From Hanleya hanleyi (Eukaryota > Mollusca > Polyplacophora > Lepidopleurida > Hanleyidae), in assembly GCA_036873755.1 (NCBI GenBank), contig JAVTVY010051535.1, forward strand, positions 186,001-250,000: a DNA stretch of 64,000 nucleotides. Direction: 5' to 3'. The notes under the pieces are model-generated. The model saw only the letters and a list, made by a program, of their open reading frames with translations, ran no database searches and was not told the DNA's origin. Shown one piece after another: positions 50,745 to 62,140 of this stretch (its first letter is position 1; every line of letters starts with the position of its first letter). Position numbers and translations under genes: made by a program.

Positions 50745-51150
50745 GAACCAGTTCACAGAGCACTGATGAGGTCTAGTTAACAGAGCACTGATGAGGGCCA
50801 GTTAACAGAGCACTGACGAGGACCAGTTAACAGAGCACTAATGAGGACCAGTTAACAGAGCACTGATGAGGGCCAGTTAACAGAGCACTGATGAGGATCA
50901 GCTAACAGAGTACTGATGAGGTCCAGTGAACAGGGCAATGATGAGGACCAGTTAACATTACAATGAGGACCAGTAACAGAGCACTGATGAGGACCAGTTA
51001 ACACAGCACTGATGAGGACCAGTTAACAGGGCACTGATGAGGACCAGTTGACAGAGCACTGCTGAGGATTAATGAACAGAGTACTGATGAGGACCAGTTA
51101 ACAGAGCACTGATGAGAACCCTTCAACACTGAACTGAGGAGGACCAGTCA
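50745..51150. repeat. Minisatellite, 25-bp unit
   Basis: About 15 units of GAGCACTGATGAGGACCAGT plus TAACA. Several units are decayed near the right end. Confidence 0.95.
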
Positions 51151-52221
51151 AAACTTTAAGAAATTAAAATCCTACAGGTATGTGCATGTGTTCCTCTCCT
51201 CGTTAGTTCACAATCCCAGTGAATCCTCTTCTAATTCAATCACACTAGTATTCAAATTCAATCACCCCAACTATTGTGAACAATATTCTAACAGAGTCCT
51301 AATAAATTTGATCACCCTCTAAAATAGTTAAAGTAAACAAAGAAATAATGGATGATCTGCATGATTTTGGAAATCTTTGTTAACTTCCTGTTTTTAAGAC
51401 ATTTTGATCAGCCCCTGGTTTTAATTTATGATGGTGTATTTCACTTCATGTACTTTACGTTACTTTGAAGCCTTATCCAGTGACTCTGCCCCATAAATAC
51501 ATGTGCAGTAAGTTAGATGTAAGCAGTGGTTTGAACAGATCAAACAGCCTTGGCATGTACATTTAGTACTGCTTTCCTCCACTAATTTAAACGCTTCAAA
51601 TGTCAAATTGCCCTGTAGGGTCAAGCAGTGAGAGTTACTGGATATGACCTAACATCAGGCTACATGTACATAAGATTGAATTGGTAAGAGTAGCAAATTG
51701 ACAGAAAGTGTTTATCTCTGGTACCGGACAAGATGGCAAACAGACGATATGGCAACCGGACAAAATGGCAAATGGAAAAAATAGCGATATTTTTTAAACC
51801 TATCTTGATGCATTCAGTGGAGTATTTAATATACTTGGTATCTTTGCAATACAGTCCCCTTTGCAGTACAATCACAATAAGTCTATCATAATCCTCCAGG
51901 ACAATGTGATCCATGTGAAGACTTCTCTCACCTCTATTGTTTCCCATGGGGAAAAGATAAATCTCCCCATATGGTAGTCCTTCTGGTGGATGAATATATC
52001 TAATAATAATTAGAAGATAGTATGTCTAATCAAATTTTTACTTGATGTATAACAGATATTGCATTTCTCAATGGTGAAAAAAACCTTATCCACAAGGAAA
52101 AGCAGTAAATACTTTACCTGGTCAAGATGACTGAATTGCACACAATGCAAGCATGTGATACAGTATATAATACCCCAAATACTCCATTATAATGCATCAA
52201 GATAGTTTGGAAATAAATTAT

Positions 52222-52345
52222 TGCCATTTTGTTCAATTTCCATTTTGTCCGATTGCCATTTTGTCCAATTGCCATTTTGTCCAATTGCCATTTTGTCTGG
52301 TTGCTATTTTGTTCATTTGCAGCCATTTTATTCATTGCCATTTCA
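52222..52345. repeat. Minisatellite, 17-18 bp unit
   Basis: Repeats of CAATTGCCATTTTGTCC. Inverted, shorter copies lie at about 51728-51778 (CCGGACAAAATGGCAAAT). Confidence 0.88.
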
Positions 52346-53196
52346 ACCGCTCTCCATTTATCACAATTAGCTGTCATACATTCTGATGGCATCATATTGT
52401 ATACTTCCTCCTGTCAGATATACCCTCTGATTGTATTGCGGTTAAAAAAATAAAAATGCAGTGCGCAGCTTTTATGGGCTTGGCTCTCCAATCAGCATGA
52501 TCCTTTACTGAGCAGAGTAGTAGGAACTGAAGTGTTAGTTTCCCATCCAGACAACACTTCCCTATTATTTCAGTGCCAGTATTTGATAGTCTTGGCCTAC
52601 GATAAAGATGCACCTGTTTATTTTGACAGCTGGAAGCCGATACATTTGAGAATAAAGATTGAAGTGAATGAAGAGCCTCGATTAATATGCCAATAATCTG
52701 CCCTAACAGACACCTCCGGTTGCCATGTTACCCGGCTGAAGGTGGATGACATCACATCAGTGGTGTGACTGTGCCATATTAGTCACCCATTAACAGGGCT
52801 GTCTGGGATGATGCACATTCAGTAACACTCATGGCTGTTATCATTCCTGGGCGGGAAGGGCACTGGTCACACAAAACTGGGAATAGGACACATCAATGAG
52901 ACCTCTGGGAATCACAGAGTGTCAACTGGATAACACTAAACTATATACCTTACTATATGATAATCATAATATTTGAAGCTCGGCATTGATTTTTTGGATA
53001 CTGTGATTCATTGACCATATACCGTGAAAATTTGAAAAGAAAGCGTACTCTTCTCAATCTGATGTAGGAATAACACATGATGGTTAGATTGCAATAAAAT
53101 CTGTTTTAGATAAAAAATATACTCTCTTTCAACTTACATACAAATTGAATATTCCTTCAATTCAGGAAGGGTGAAATATATAGAAGTCAGGGCTTT

Positions 53197-53385
53197 ATCC
53201 CTAACTTGGCCACAACCTCTATTCAGTGTGGCAACATTTTCTCTTAGCACAAATAAGAGAAGATCTTGAAAGTCTCTGAATTCTGGCAAAAATAGGTCAA
53301 CCGGGACTCAAATATGATGCTCAATTAACGAGGAATCACAACATAACTCAACATTGATTTTCAATTTGCTTTTCCTCTTCATTTT
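53197..53385 (+). repeat. Dispersed repeat, copy 2
   Basis: Same family as 14862-15050 and the same orientation. Shared words are GGCAACATT, TCTGGCAAA and GACTCAAATA. Confidence 0.7.
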
Positions 53386-54778
53386 GGCTGCATCTTTAAT
53401 CAGAGCACAGCGTTTAACAACACGATATTAGTGCAATTTTAGCCCTACCGTGGGGGGAGGGGAGCTCTTTCTGACCCCACCAGACCTTGCATTTTACGAG
53501 GCTGATTTAAGGTTAAAGGATACAATCAGCCCCGTCAAAATGAAAGGCCTCCCCCCCCCACCCTTTCTTTTTTTTTTGCTTCTATCGCTGGAATGACAAG
53601 AAATTGACAGCTGAGACTCTGTAACCTTGTAGATTATTGTATTGGAGTCATTTTGAGCCTATTTGCATGACCCTCTGAGCAGAGGATCAACGGTGAATTA
53701 AAAATGGCGGCCTTGAGGGGTACAGTACCAGAAAAGTTATATTTTTATCAGATTTCTTCAACAATTTTGAATAGTAGAGCTGGACCCAAATATTTAGTGT
53801 GGTAAGTTTCAGCCCTCTAGGCTTAGGGATAGCGAAAATATATAGGGTGCACTCCTAGGGCGAAATTGCCTGTCCAATAGACAGGTGGATGGGTTTCTGG
53901 CTAACACCATGGTGAGCTGCATACAAGATTCACTGTTGTAAACCAGTGTTTCATTTCTGAGCCACTCAATCACTCTTGCCTGCTCACATTTTTTTTTGAT
54001 TGACATGCATTTTCTTCACCTACCAAAATTTAAGTAGTTGCCATGGAAATTTAGAAACTTTGTTTTATTTCACTTAATTACTCTTCTTGAGAAATTTAGA
54101 TGCATTATTTCAGCCCACCTCTCTTAAAACAAACATTTAAATGTCAAAAGAGGTGTTTACTATCATGGACTTATCCTAATTTGGTGACCTGGGCAAAAAT
54201 GCTTCTGTACTATTCAAATATGTGGTGTGAATTAAAATATGCTAAATATGCCTGCTAAATTGTGGTGGCTAAGGGGTAATGGACCAAATGAGACATTAAA
54301 TACACCATCCGTGAAGATGTGGTGAGCTTGGGGGAAACACAAATCTGAGAGACGTGAGAGGTGGAGAGGAGGACATAAGTGCAAAAGCATCAAATGGATT
54401 AATTATATTTTGTCTGGTCGATAGACTGGCCGACTGACTGTCTCTTTGAACAGAGCTACATAAAATTAATGTATACTATATTTGGTAAGAATATGACAAG
54501 GCTCGTATTTGTCTGACATCAACAAATGGCGGAACTTTTACTAGTTAATGATTTCCTCATAACAAGGGTCCAATACACCCCTGACCGCAGTCGAATGTGG
54601 TCTCCGGAGCTGGATGAAACAGTCTACTGGCGAAACTGATGTTTCGATTGGTCAATTCTAGATTTGACATGAGGCAGCACCTAAAAGGTGCAACAACCCC
54701 TCAGCCAGACAGTTTTATTCAGTGTATATTGGTACACAATGAATGGAAAATGCATATATAAAAGCCTGAAAGATTTGG

Positions 54779-55036
54779 TTGAATGCAGAAGATGCTTTAG
54801 CAGTGGCTTGTACAAGATTAAAATATGATAAATTCAGTGTGGGATGTTGGATGCATTGGAGAACTATAATAAATAATTTGACATACCATGTGCAAAAAAT
54901 ATGGCGGAAGAACAAAGATATTCTGAACAAAAACAAAAGGCTTCAAGCCATTCTTGCTTTGAACCCTAATAATAATCTGAACAATAATAAAAGTCTTCCG
55001 ATTTTCAGTGGGAGCCAAGTAATACAGAGTTTTTGA
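54779..55036 (+). other. Unrecognised open frame inside family E element
   Basis: An 85-codon frame reads MNAEDALAVACTRLKYDKFS and later WRKNKDILNKNKRLQ, with protein-like composition. No family is recognised. It lies between the two possible left ends of the family E element and could be a captured or decayed coding piece, or chance. Confidence 0.2.
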
Positions 55037-55746
55037 TAGGAATACGGAGCTGTGCATCTAAAACCCCTCGGCTCTGGGTGCCAGCCATTCACAATCTATT
55101 AAATTTGAACCATACTACTTTGAAAACATCAGGAACATCAAGCAGTCAAGTGACAAATATACAGATTATCAAAAAACTTGCCATCAGAAATGGCCGCAAA
55201 GTTTTCTGTCCAATCAGAGATACCCGCAGTCATTACTTGTCTCTTGATCTATCTACGATGTATACCAAGCATCATACTGAACACTTGAACAGTATCAAAG
55301 GATATATAGATCATCAATGATTTTACATAAATTGAAAATGGCTGCCAAGGTTTCCATCCAATCAGAGAAAACGGTTTAGTCATTCATTTTTAGTCTCTTG
55401 ATGTATTGATGATGTATACAAAGTCTTGCATGAAACACTTGAACAGTACCAGTGGTATAGATTTTGCATAAATTAAAGATGGCAATCAAGTTTTTCACCT
55501 AATCTGAGAAAGTTTAATTTTATTAAAAATGGCCGGCCATCCTTCCCGCCTGATGTGGTTATTCATTGTAAGTCTCTTGATACATCGATGCTGTATACCA
55601 AGTTTTGTATAGAGCACTTCAATGGTATCAGAGAAATACATCATTAAAGATTCTGCATAAATTAAAGATGGCCGCCAAGGCTTTCACCCAATCAGGGAAA
55701 CTGGTTTGGTAATTCCTTTAAAGTTTCTTGATGTATCGATAATCTG

Positions 55747-58507
55747 CAGGGCTCGTTTTTCGACGGGAATCCGATTCTCTTATTATTCCCGTAAATTTGC
55801 CATACGCGAATCCAAGTGGATTCCCGTAACATCAAGTCAAATTAAAAATAATTGTATACTTTTAATCCTCTTGAAAATGACGATCAGCGAAACAGGAAGT
55901 CCAAAACTAGGAAGGAAAAAAAACTAGGTAGGAAAAAATTCTACCTAGGCGATGATCTTTACTAACGCCCGAAGCGAGAAAAACTTGTTGTTGTTGTTAA
56001 CCGATGTCAAAACTTCTGCTGAGAGCATGCCCTGCTTTAGAGCTAAAAATAAATTTAGCCTCGTTATGCTTCGGCAAGCGTCGACGTTCGATTAGACCTC
56101 AACGCTCCATATTTGCTTGCACCGCTGGAGAGACCATTGGAGATCGCCAGTCGCCGAGGTATATTTCAAGTCACGGATATTCTTCAGATCAATGGTCACG
56201 GTGAACAGATCGGGAACCCACGCTCAGATGTTAGACAAACGAGTAAAAGAAGGTTAACGACGGATGACTGTCAAACTGTACGCATTGCGACAGAAAAGCG
56301 GACGAAGGAAAATGTGCAAGGTTTACTGAAACAAATTCCATTCTTTGTCTACTGCCAAAGAATTCCATTGTTACCATATCATTTAGTTTTTTTACAAACA
56401 TTACAAACGTGAAGCTGATTTAGAGAATGTTTTCTAATAGCCTGATAGGGGCGACACTGTAACCAGACAACATGAGGTTGTTTGTGTCGTGCTTCTCAAT
56501 CACCGTACGTTCACTGATCATATTCCGTGAACATAAAATGCTAATAACTTTATACATAGCTGTGCTTCCGTCATCGTGCCTGATAATGTGACATTTCCAA
56601 AAAAAAATTGGAAATGAAAATGAATGATAGGCTACTGGGGAATGCTAGATTGTGTTGTTGTTGTGTGTGTTTTTTTTAATAGGTTTAATTATTTATCATT
56701 TGACCAGTGAAAGTAATTATTTATCATTTGCCTAGCAATTATCAAAATTAGTGATTTGTCATTCTGTCTTCTTACTACATGAGGTAATAAAAACATTTTG
56801 AAACTCAAGAAAGTTTGCGGGTGGGCATAAAAAATAAAATCCTCAGGACAACAATGGATAGTTTTCTTATCAAACGCCATTGTTTAAACATAAATCGCAT
56901 ATCAGCATATATAGAAATTTTGACAAAATTAGTGTACAAGTAAGTTTTGGATGGGACAGGTAGAACATGTGGCTGTCGCCATCGGGACCCCTCGGGCCGG
57001 GCCCAGAGCAATTGTGGAAATAATGTTTCTGACGCCAACAACTCACATATTTGGGGTGGGCATAATTTTACCTGTATGATATAGATCGTAGACAGACAAA
57101 ACAATATAGCAATAGAGCAGTGATTACCTAGCTATAGTAGATGTAGTCGAACGATTACTGTCTATTCACAGCAATCCACACAGGTTTGTGTGAACTCCTG
57201 AAAAACACATCCCATGGCACCGACTTTCAATAGGCTTCTGGTACTGGCTGTATTAAACAACTGTATGAAGTTTCATTGTTATGAGTGAAGGACTTTTGAG
57301 ATAATGTGTTTACAAGGATATGGACCAACAGACATGTATAAAGGGGCAGAACTCCTGAAAAACACATCCGATTACACCGACTTTCAATAGGCTTCTGGTA
57401 CTGGTTGTATTAAACAACTGTATGAAGTTTCATTGTTGTGAGTGAAGGACTTTTTGAGATAATGTGTTTACAAGGATAAAACAGACAGACATGTATAAAG
57501 GGGCATAACTCCTGAAAAACACATCCAATGGCACCGACTTTCAATAGGCTTCTGGTACTGGTTGTATTAAACAACTGTATGAAGTTTCATTGTTGTGAGT
57601 GAAGGACATTTTGAGATAATGTGTTTACAAGGATATGGACCAACAGACATGTATAAAGGGGCATAACTCCTGAAAAACACATCCGATTACACCGACTTTG
57701 AATAGGCTTCTGGTACTAGCTGCATTAAACAACTGTATGAAGTTTCATTGTTGTGATAATGTGTTTACAAGGATAAAAACAGCCAGACATGTATAAAGGG
57801 GCATAACTCCTGAAAAACACATTCAATGGCACCGACTTTCAATAGGCTTCTGGTACTGGCTGTATTAAACAACTGTATGAAGTTTCATTGTTGTAAGTGA
57901 AGGACTTTTTGAGATAATGTGTTTACAATGATATGATGGACAGACGGACGAAGGACGGACGGACGGACAGACGGACGGACAGACGACGGAGGCAACGAAA
58001 CCTTACCTGTCACATGTAACAGGTGGACTAAAAAAAACATTTCATGCCATTTCATTACTGATGCCGTCACTGTTCATATCAATCGAAATAATCACAAGAT
58101 CTCTTCCCATGTGTAGATATGAATTTGTTTGCCTTTTATTGCGTTTACGGTGAAGTAATTACAATTCATGTGAAATTTCCACGCACATTTTCCGGACTCC
58201 ATGCTGGTTCTAAATTTTAATGATCACGTATAAAGTCTGTCTGTTCGTCTTCAATAATTCCGAAAGTCACGATGAGCTGAAAGTTAGAAGTTTACTATAT
58301 ATTGTTCAAGCATTTTATTGACATTTCTTCAGGTTGTCAAATTGAAATAAAAGAAAACTCAGAGTATTGATATAATTCAACATGTTTATCAGCTCACTCA
58401 CATTATTGGCATTCTTGTAATCCACGACGATAAAATTGGATTCCCGTGTGACTAAATTACGGGAATCCATTTGGATTCTGGTTAAATTTGACGAAAAACG
58501 AGCCCTG
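55747..58507. mobile_element. 2.76-kb TIR element inserted in family E array
   Basis: The ends are CAGGGCTCGTTTTTCG (left) and its complement ending CGAGCCCTG (right). Subterminal GGGAATCC and GGATTCCCGTAA words are inverted between the ends. It is flanked by AATCT on both sides (one extra G before the left end), and removing it restores the family E unit. It carries the family D array (57195-57990). A 99-codon frame at 56113-56412 has no recognised domain and no transposase was identified. Confidence 0.82.
57195..58040 (+). mobile_element. Tandem-core (pearl-like) element, family D
   Basis: Five core units start CTCCTGAAAAACACATCC at 57195, 57352, 57510, 57667 and 57807 (157-158 bp; the last step is 140, a deletion). 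Each contains CGACTTTCAATAGGCTTCTG and GTATGAAGTTTCATTGTTGT. The core ends in a GGAC/AGAC microsatellite (57935-57990) and a short hairpin CCTGTCACATGTAACAGG (58007-58024). The left end was not defined. It lies within the 2.76-kb TIR element. Confidence 0.8.
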
Positions 58508-59378
58508 AATCTATACCAAGTTTCACACTGAACAGCGAAATGGTTTCCGAGATACACAAGATTCATGGTTTCGCATAAATTAAAGATGGCCGCCAAAGTT
58601 TCCACCCAATCGGGTCCAGATTCAATAGGGTTCTGGGTCACGAGGATGTGCACGGCAAGTTTGGTGTGCCTAGGGTAAGTCGTTCTAAAGATATCTTGGT
58701 AATGAGAAAGCTGTGACGGTTTCGCATAAATTAAAGATGGTCGCCAAAGTTTCTAACCAATCGGGTCCAGATTCAATAGGCTTGTGGTTGACCACCCAAC
58801 AATACTGCATACCAAATTTGAAGTCTCTAGAAGCAACGGTTTGGCTTCTAGACCGGTCACAAGAATGATGACAAATTTTCCGTGACGTTGCCATGGAAAC
58901 CGCAAAATTCATTACAAATTACCCAAATTTGATAGGCTTGTGGTTGACCACCCAACAATCCAGTATACCAAATTTGAAGTCTCTAGAAGCAACGGTTTGG
59001 CTTCTAGGCCGGTCACAAGAATTGTGGACGACTGGACGACCGTACGACCTGACGTACATGCCGACGACAAGACCCCGCAGCCTAATAGGCTGAGGGGTAG
59101 AAAGGGAACCTTCCAAACAGTACAGCGATGTAGGGGGGAGAGGCTAGTGAGTGACAAACAGCAGGTACATTGTTTTATTCACTAACTAACCTGATGACAG
59201 AAAGGCTGTCATAACAACATGTACATTTAGCATATCTACATGTAGAGCAAAGAGCTTTGATTTGCATTCAGCGACAATGCTATACAATCGACATGTGATC
59301 GCCTGACTAGCCTTCACCCCTACACCATCAGTAATAGCATCCATTGCATCACACACTACGGCAGTTCATACTGTTCAT

Positions 59379-59977
59379 TTCGGGAAATTGCAGAATTCAG
59401 CAACATTGTCGAATTCGGGAACAGTTGGAGGCTGGAATTGTTTTTTTTACGAATTCGGGAGTAGTGGGTCGCTTTTTCAACTAAAAACATAAATGGGGTT
59501 TATTTTCAATGAATAGTATTATAATTTTTCTGTCAATAGATGACAACTTTCATTCTCTTGAATCCCATCCTGTGATTTTAAAATTCTAGCTATCGTTTTT
59601 GCAGAAAGTGAGAAAATGTGTTCTTGTTCTATAAATTTCCTCCATAATAAATGGGTTTACGAATTGGGAACTTTGACCACTTTTCAACTAAAAACATAAC
59701 TGGCACTTCTTCTCAATGAACGGCATTACAATTTTTGTATCAATGAGAAACAACATTTGTACTTTTGACATTCCATGCTGTGATTTCAAAATTCTGGCTG
59801 TCTTTTTTGCTGTAACTGAGAAACTGTTTCTTCAGTCCTATATCCTTCATGTTATAAGTGAGTTTCCAAATTCGGGAACGTTGCTAAATTCTGCAACTTT
59901 GCTGAATGTTTAATGTTCCTGAATTCGGAAACTGTTCCCGAATTCGACAACGTTGCCAAATTCTGCAATTTCCCGAA
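59379..59977. mobile_element. 0.6-kb TIR element with internal duplication
   Basis: The terminal inverted repeats exceed 40 bp: TTCGGGAAATTGCAGAATT, then CAACATTGTCGAATTCGGGA on the left, mirrored on the right. Inside, two diverged copies about 220 bp apart share TTTTCAACTAAAAACATAA and TTTTAAAATTCTAGCT-like words. No coding capacity. Confidence 0.85.
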
Positions 59978-59996
59978 CTGATATAGGACTTCACAT

Positions 59997-60184
59997 CAGG
60001 GCATGCGTTTACCATAAAACTTTGTTAGACCACCGGGCTGGTAGATTTCATTATACAAAGCTAAAATTCTTGAATTATAACAAGCCAGTTGAGCTGGTTA
60101 GCTAGTTCTAAAATTAAATTCAGCCAGCCAAGTTCTAAATTCACCAGCCACAGGCTACCGGGCTTGTGGGAATTTCGAGCCCTG
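59997..60184. mobile_element. 188-bp MITE with CAGGGC...GCCCTG ends
   Basis: It is flanked by a perfect CACAT duplication (59992-59996 and 60185-60189). Subterminal ACCGGGCTGGTAGATTT on the left is echoed by inverted CACAGGCTACCGGGC on the right. It lies only 19 bases from the preceding TIR element. Confidence 0.85.
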
Positions 60185-60189
60185 CACAT

Positions 60190-61271
60190 GGAACAAGGAT
60201 TGTCATAATAACTTTCATTTCCCATAAATCTGACAGCTCTGACATCCAATATCATATAATGTCTATATTCAAAATGAATGCACCACCTCTTTAATAACCA
60301 ATATTACAGTGTGGTGGTGGGGGGAGGGAGAGTGGCAATGGGTTGGCCCTAGCCCATTGTGCCTAAGTAATTCAATATAAATCCCACTAATCAAATATAA
60401 TACTTCTAGACAAATGGCCATCATGTGCTAGTCATCTATTGTGCAACTACTGGTGTAAGGGAGATAACCCAGTAAAACTCAAAACACTGACATACAGTTT
60501 GATCATATGCACATGTAACAACTCCAATCAGATGATAACAACATTGAAATGGGCACAATTAGTGTATGATACAAGCATATGTATTAACCATCCTTATCAT
60601 ACAACGATGAAATATCTACCACTTACTACTGCTGAGAATTTGAAACAAATTCTGACGTAAGGGAGGTAATTCTGTAAATCTTAAGTGGATTGCTTCCCCA
60701 AAATAATATATCCCCAATAACAACTTCCAGCCAATGATGAATATGTACCAGGGACCATGGAGCAAAGGGGTTTACAGCCTTACTAATTAAATGTGACCAA
60801 CTGTGGTTAAATATCGCTAAAAAGCAGTTCTCATGCAACATACATGTAAGCAAACATTGACAAAGGCTAAATTCTTAATTACTCTGCATGACTTGAGCCT
60901 CATACTTTTCAGTTTGGCCTGTTACTGATATGCTTAATGAGAACCCGGCAAATGCAAATGTCATCCCGAATATGGGGATGACTGACGAATGACTGAATCA
61001 ATCTTTCCTTTTCAAAAATAGCATGTGTGTTGTAAATCAAAGTCCCAAAATTCTGAAAAATGATTTTCAGGGACAAGTGATAGCACACTCCTCCAGGTTA
61101 TAAAGTAGGGATAACTCCATTTGGGGAGTATTTTTTTTTTTTTTTCACATTCCCGAACAAAATTTCATAAGTGTGATGGTGTGGAGTGTGATCTTACTCC
61201 TCAAAAACTAGAGACTGTGATGAATTATTAGCGAATTGATCTTACTCGACTAGAGACAAAGTATCGCTTAC
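60190..61271. other. Stretch with nothing recognised except a T run
   Basis: A T run lies at 61131-61145. There are no exons or elements that can be supported. Confidence 0.6.
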
Positions 61272-61471
61272 CTTCCTCCAGATGCCATGCCAGTACCGTC
61301 ATAGGCTTCACTCTCTCATAATTGAGATCACGAAAATGAAAAGTCCTGCCAGCTACATGTCTTCACGTTTATGTACAGACTGTATCACTAGGTGCGCCTT
61401 CAACTCAATCACAGAACGCTGATTTCAATGTCCATACAGTTATGCATGTAGTTTACGTACTTGGGACTTTG
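61272..61471 (-). other. Candidate 5' exon of the RhoGAP transcript
   Basis: The segment is flanked by a very good acceptor (TCTCTCTTTCAG) and a consensus donor (GAGGAAG/GTAAGC). It is mostly stop-laden and so probably 5' UTR. Near its end it has an ATG (61302) giving MTVLAWHLEE plus one base, with an in-frame TGA upstream; that one base fits the 23.7-kb exon. A second ATG (M-A-S-G-G frame, G at -3 and +4) leaves two bases. Either could be a start or an upstream ORF. Confidence 0.5.
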
Positions 61472-61982
61472 CTGAAAGAGAGAAAAGAAGATTTGAGTGA
61501 GTGAGCCAGTCTATGTACTATGGTAGATTACACGGAAACCTAGGCCACTTGTATGTCAAATTTTAAAACCCACAGAAAATTCTCCTTGCAAACTTAAGCT
61601 GAAATCTCATACTTATAAATGAAAAAGCTTGTTAATGTTGAGCGACAAGTCAAAAGTGGCAAGTATTTGATGTACACAAGTCCCACGACATTAAGTGTGC
61701 TGATTTATTTCCCATACTGTGAATCCACAAATGAGAAAACCATGTCTTTGGTTGCTTTTCTTGTAAACTATTGTTTGCTTCACTGAAGTAAATAACAACC
61801 ACACTGCTCACATTGACAGCTATATATTTTTTTTAAGGCGAACACGCGTTAACGCACGTAATGTAGCACTGTCAACATTGGTTCAGTAGACCCAAACATC
61901 CATGAATAATGACAAATTTCGCTCACAGTATTGTGGGACCGCACAGCTTCTTTAATTATAAAATGTAGCGAGAGTAAATTAC

Positions 61983-62140
61983 CTAATTTGTCACAAATTT
62001 TACGAACGTTAATCCTGTCAAATCTCAGTCGACGTTTGTTAGGATCACCATTTTAATGTGAATGCAAAGGTTCCTGGCAGGAGCCACGTTTTCGCCATCT
62101 GTCGGCGCCATGTTGGAATCCGCCTAGATTCTGCGTTGGG
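61983..62140 (-). promoter_or_regulatory. Possible promoter and first exon region
   Basis: The stretch 61845-62140 has many more CpGs than the surrounding introns (ACGCGTTAACGCACG, TTTTCGCCATCTGTCGGCGC). On the minus strand it carries CAACATGGCGCCGAC, resembling the YY1-type ATGGCG element common at transcription starts. A donor-like TTAG/GTAATT lies at 61983, just upstream of the strong acceptor of the 61.3-kb exon. A 28-codon upstream ORF (M-A-P-T-D-G-E-N) would be in such a leader. No TATA box was identified. Inference only. Confidence 0.3.

Larger units (their letters stand above)
43229..54695. other. Long intronic or 5' stretch with minisatellites
   Basis: No gene is supported apart from the candidate exon at 46928-47068. 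It contains the duplication at 45211-45370, the minisatellite at 45478-45960, the duplication at 50217-50330, the minisatellite at 50745-51150, TTTTGTCC repeats at 52222-52345 and the dispersed repeats at 51230-51325, 52396 and 53197-53385. A 117-codon frame at 44169-44522 (plus) has no recognisable domain. Confidence 0.65.
54696..59100 (+). mobile_element. Tandem-core (pearl-like) element, family E, split by an insertion
   Basis: Core units contain AAATTAAAGATGGCCGCCAA and TATACCAAGTTTTG-like words. They occur at about 55190, 55339, 55481 and 55669, and after an interruption at 58588 and 58739 (period about 142-155). A second repeat, AGGCTTGTGGTTGACCACCC, recurs at a 156-bp spacing (58776, 58932). 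The right end has GACG-rich sequence (59027-59070) and a hairpin CCCCGCAGCCTAATAGGCTG followed by AGGGG. The complement of this end (ACCCCTCAGCC) occurs at 54703 and, slightly changed, at about 55068, so the left end is one of these. Confidence 0.7.
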
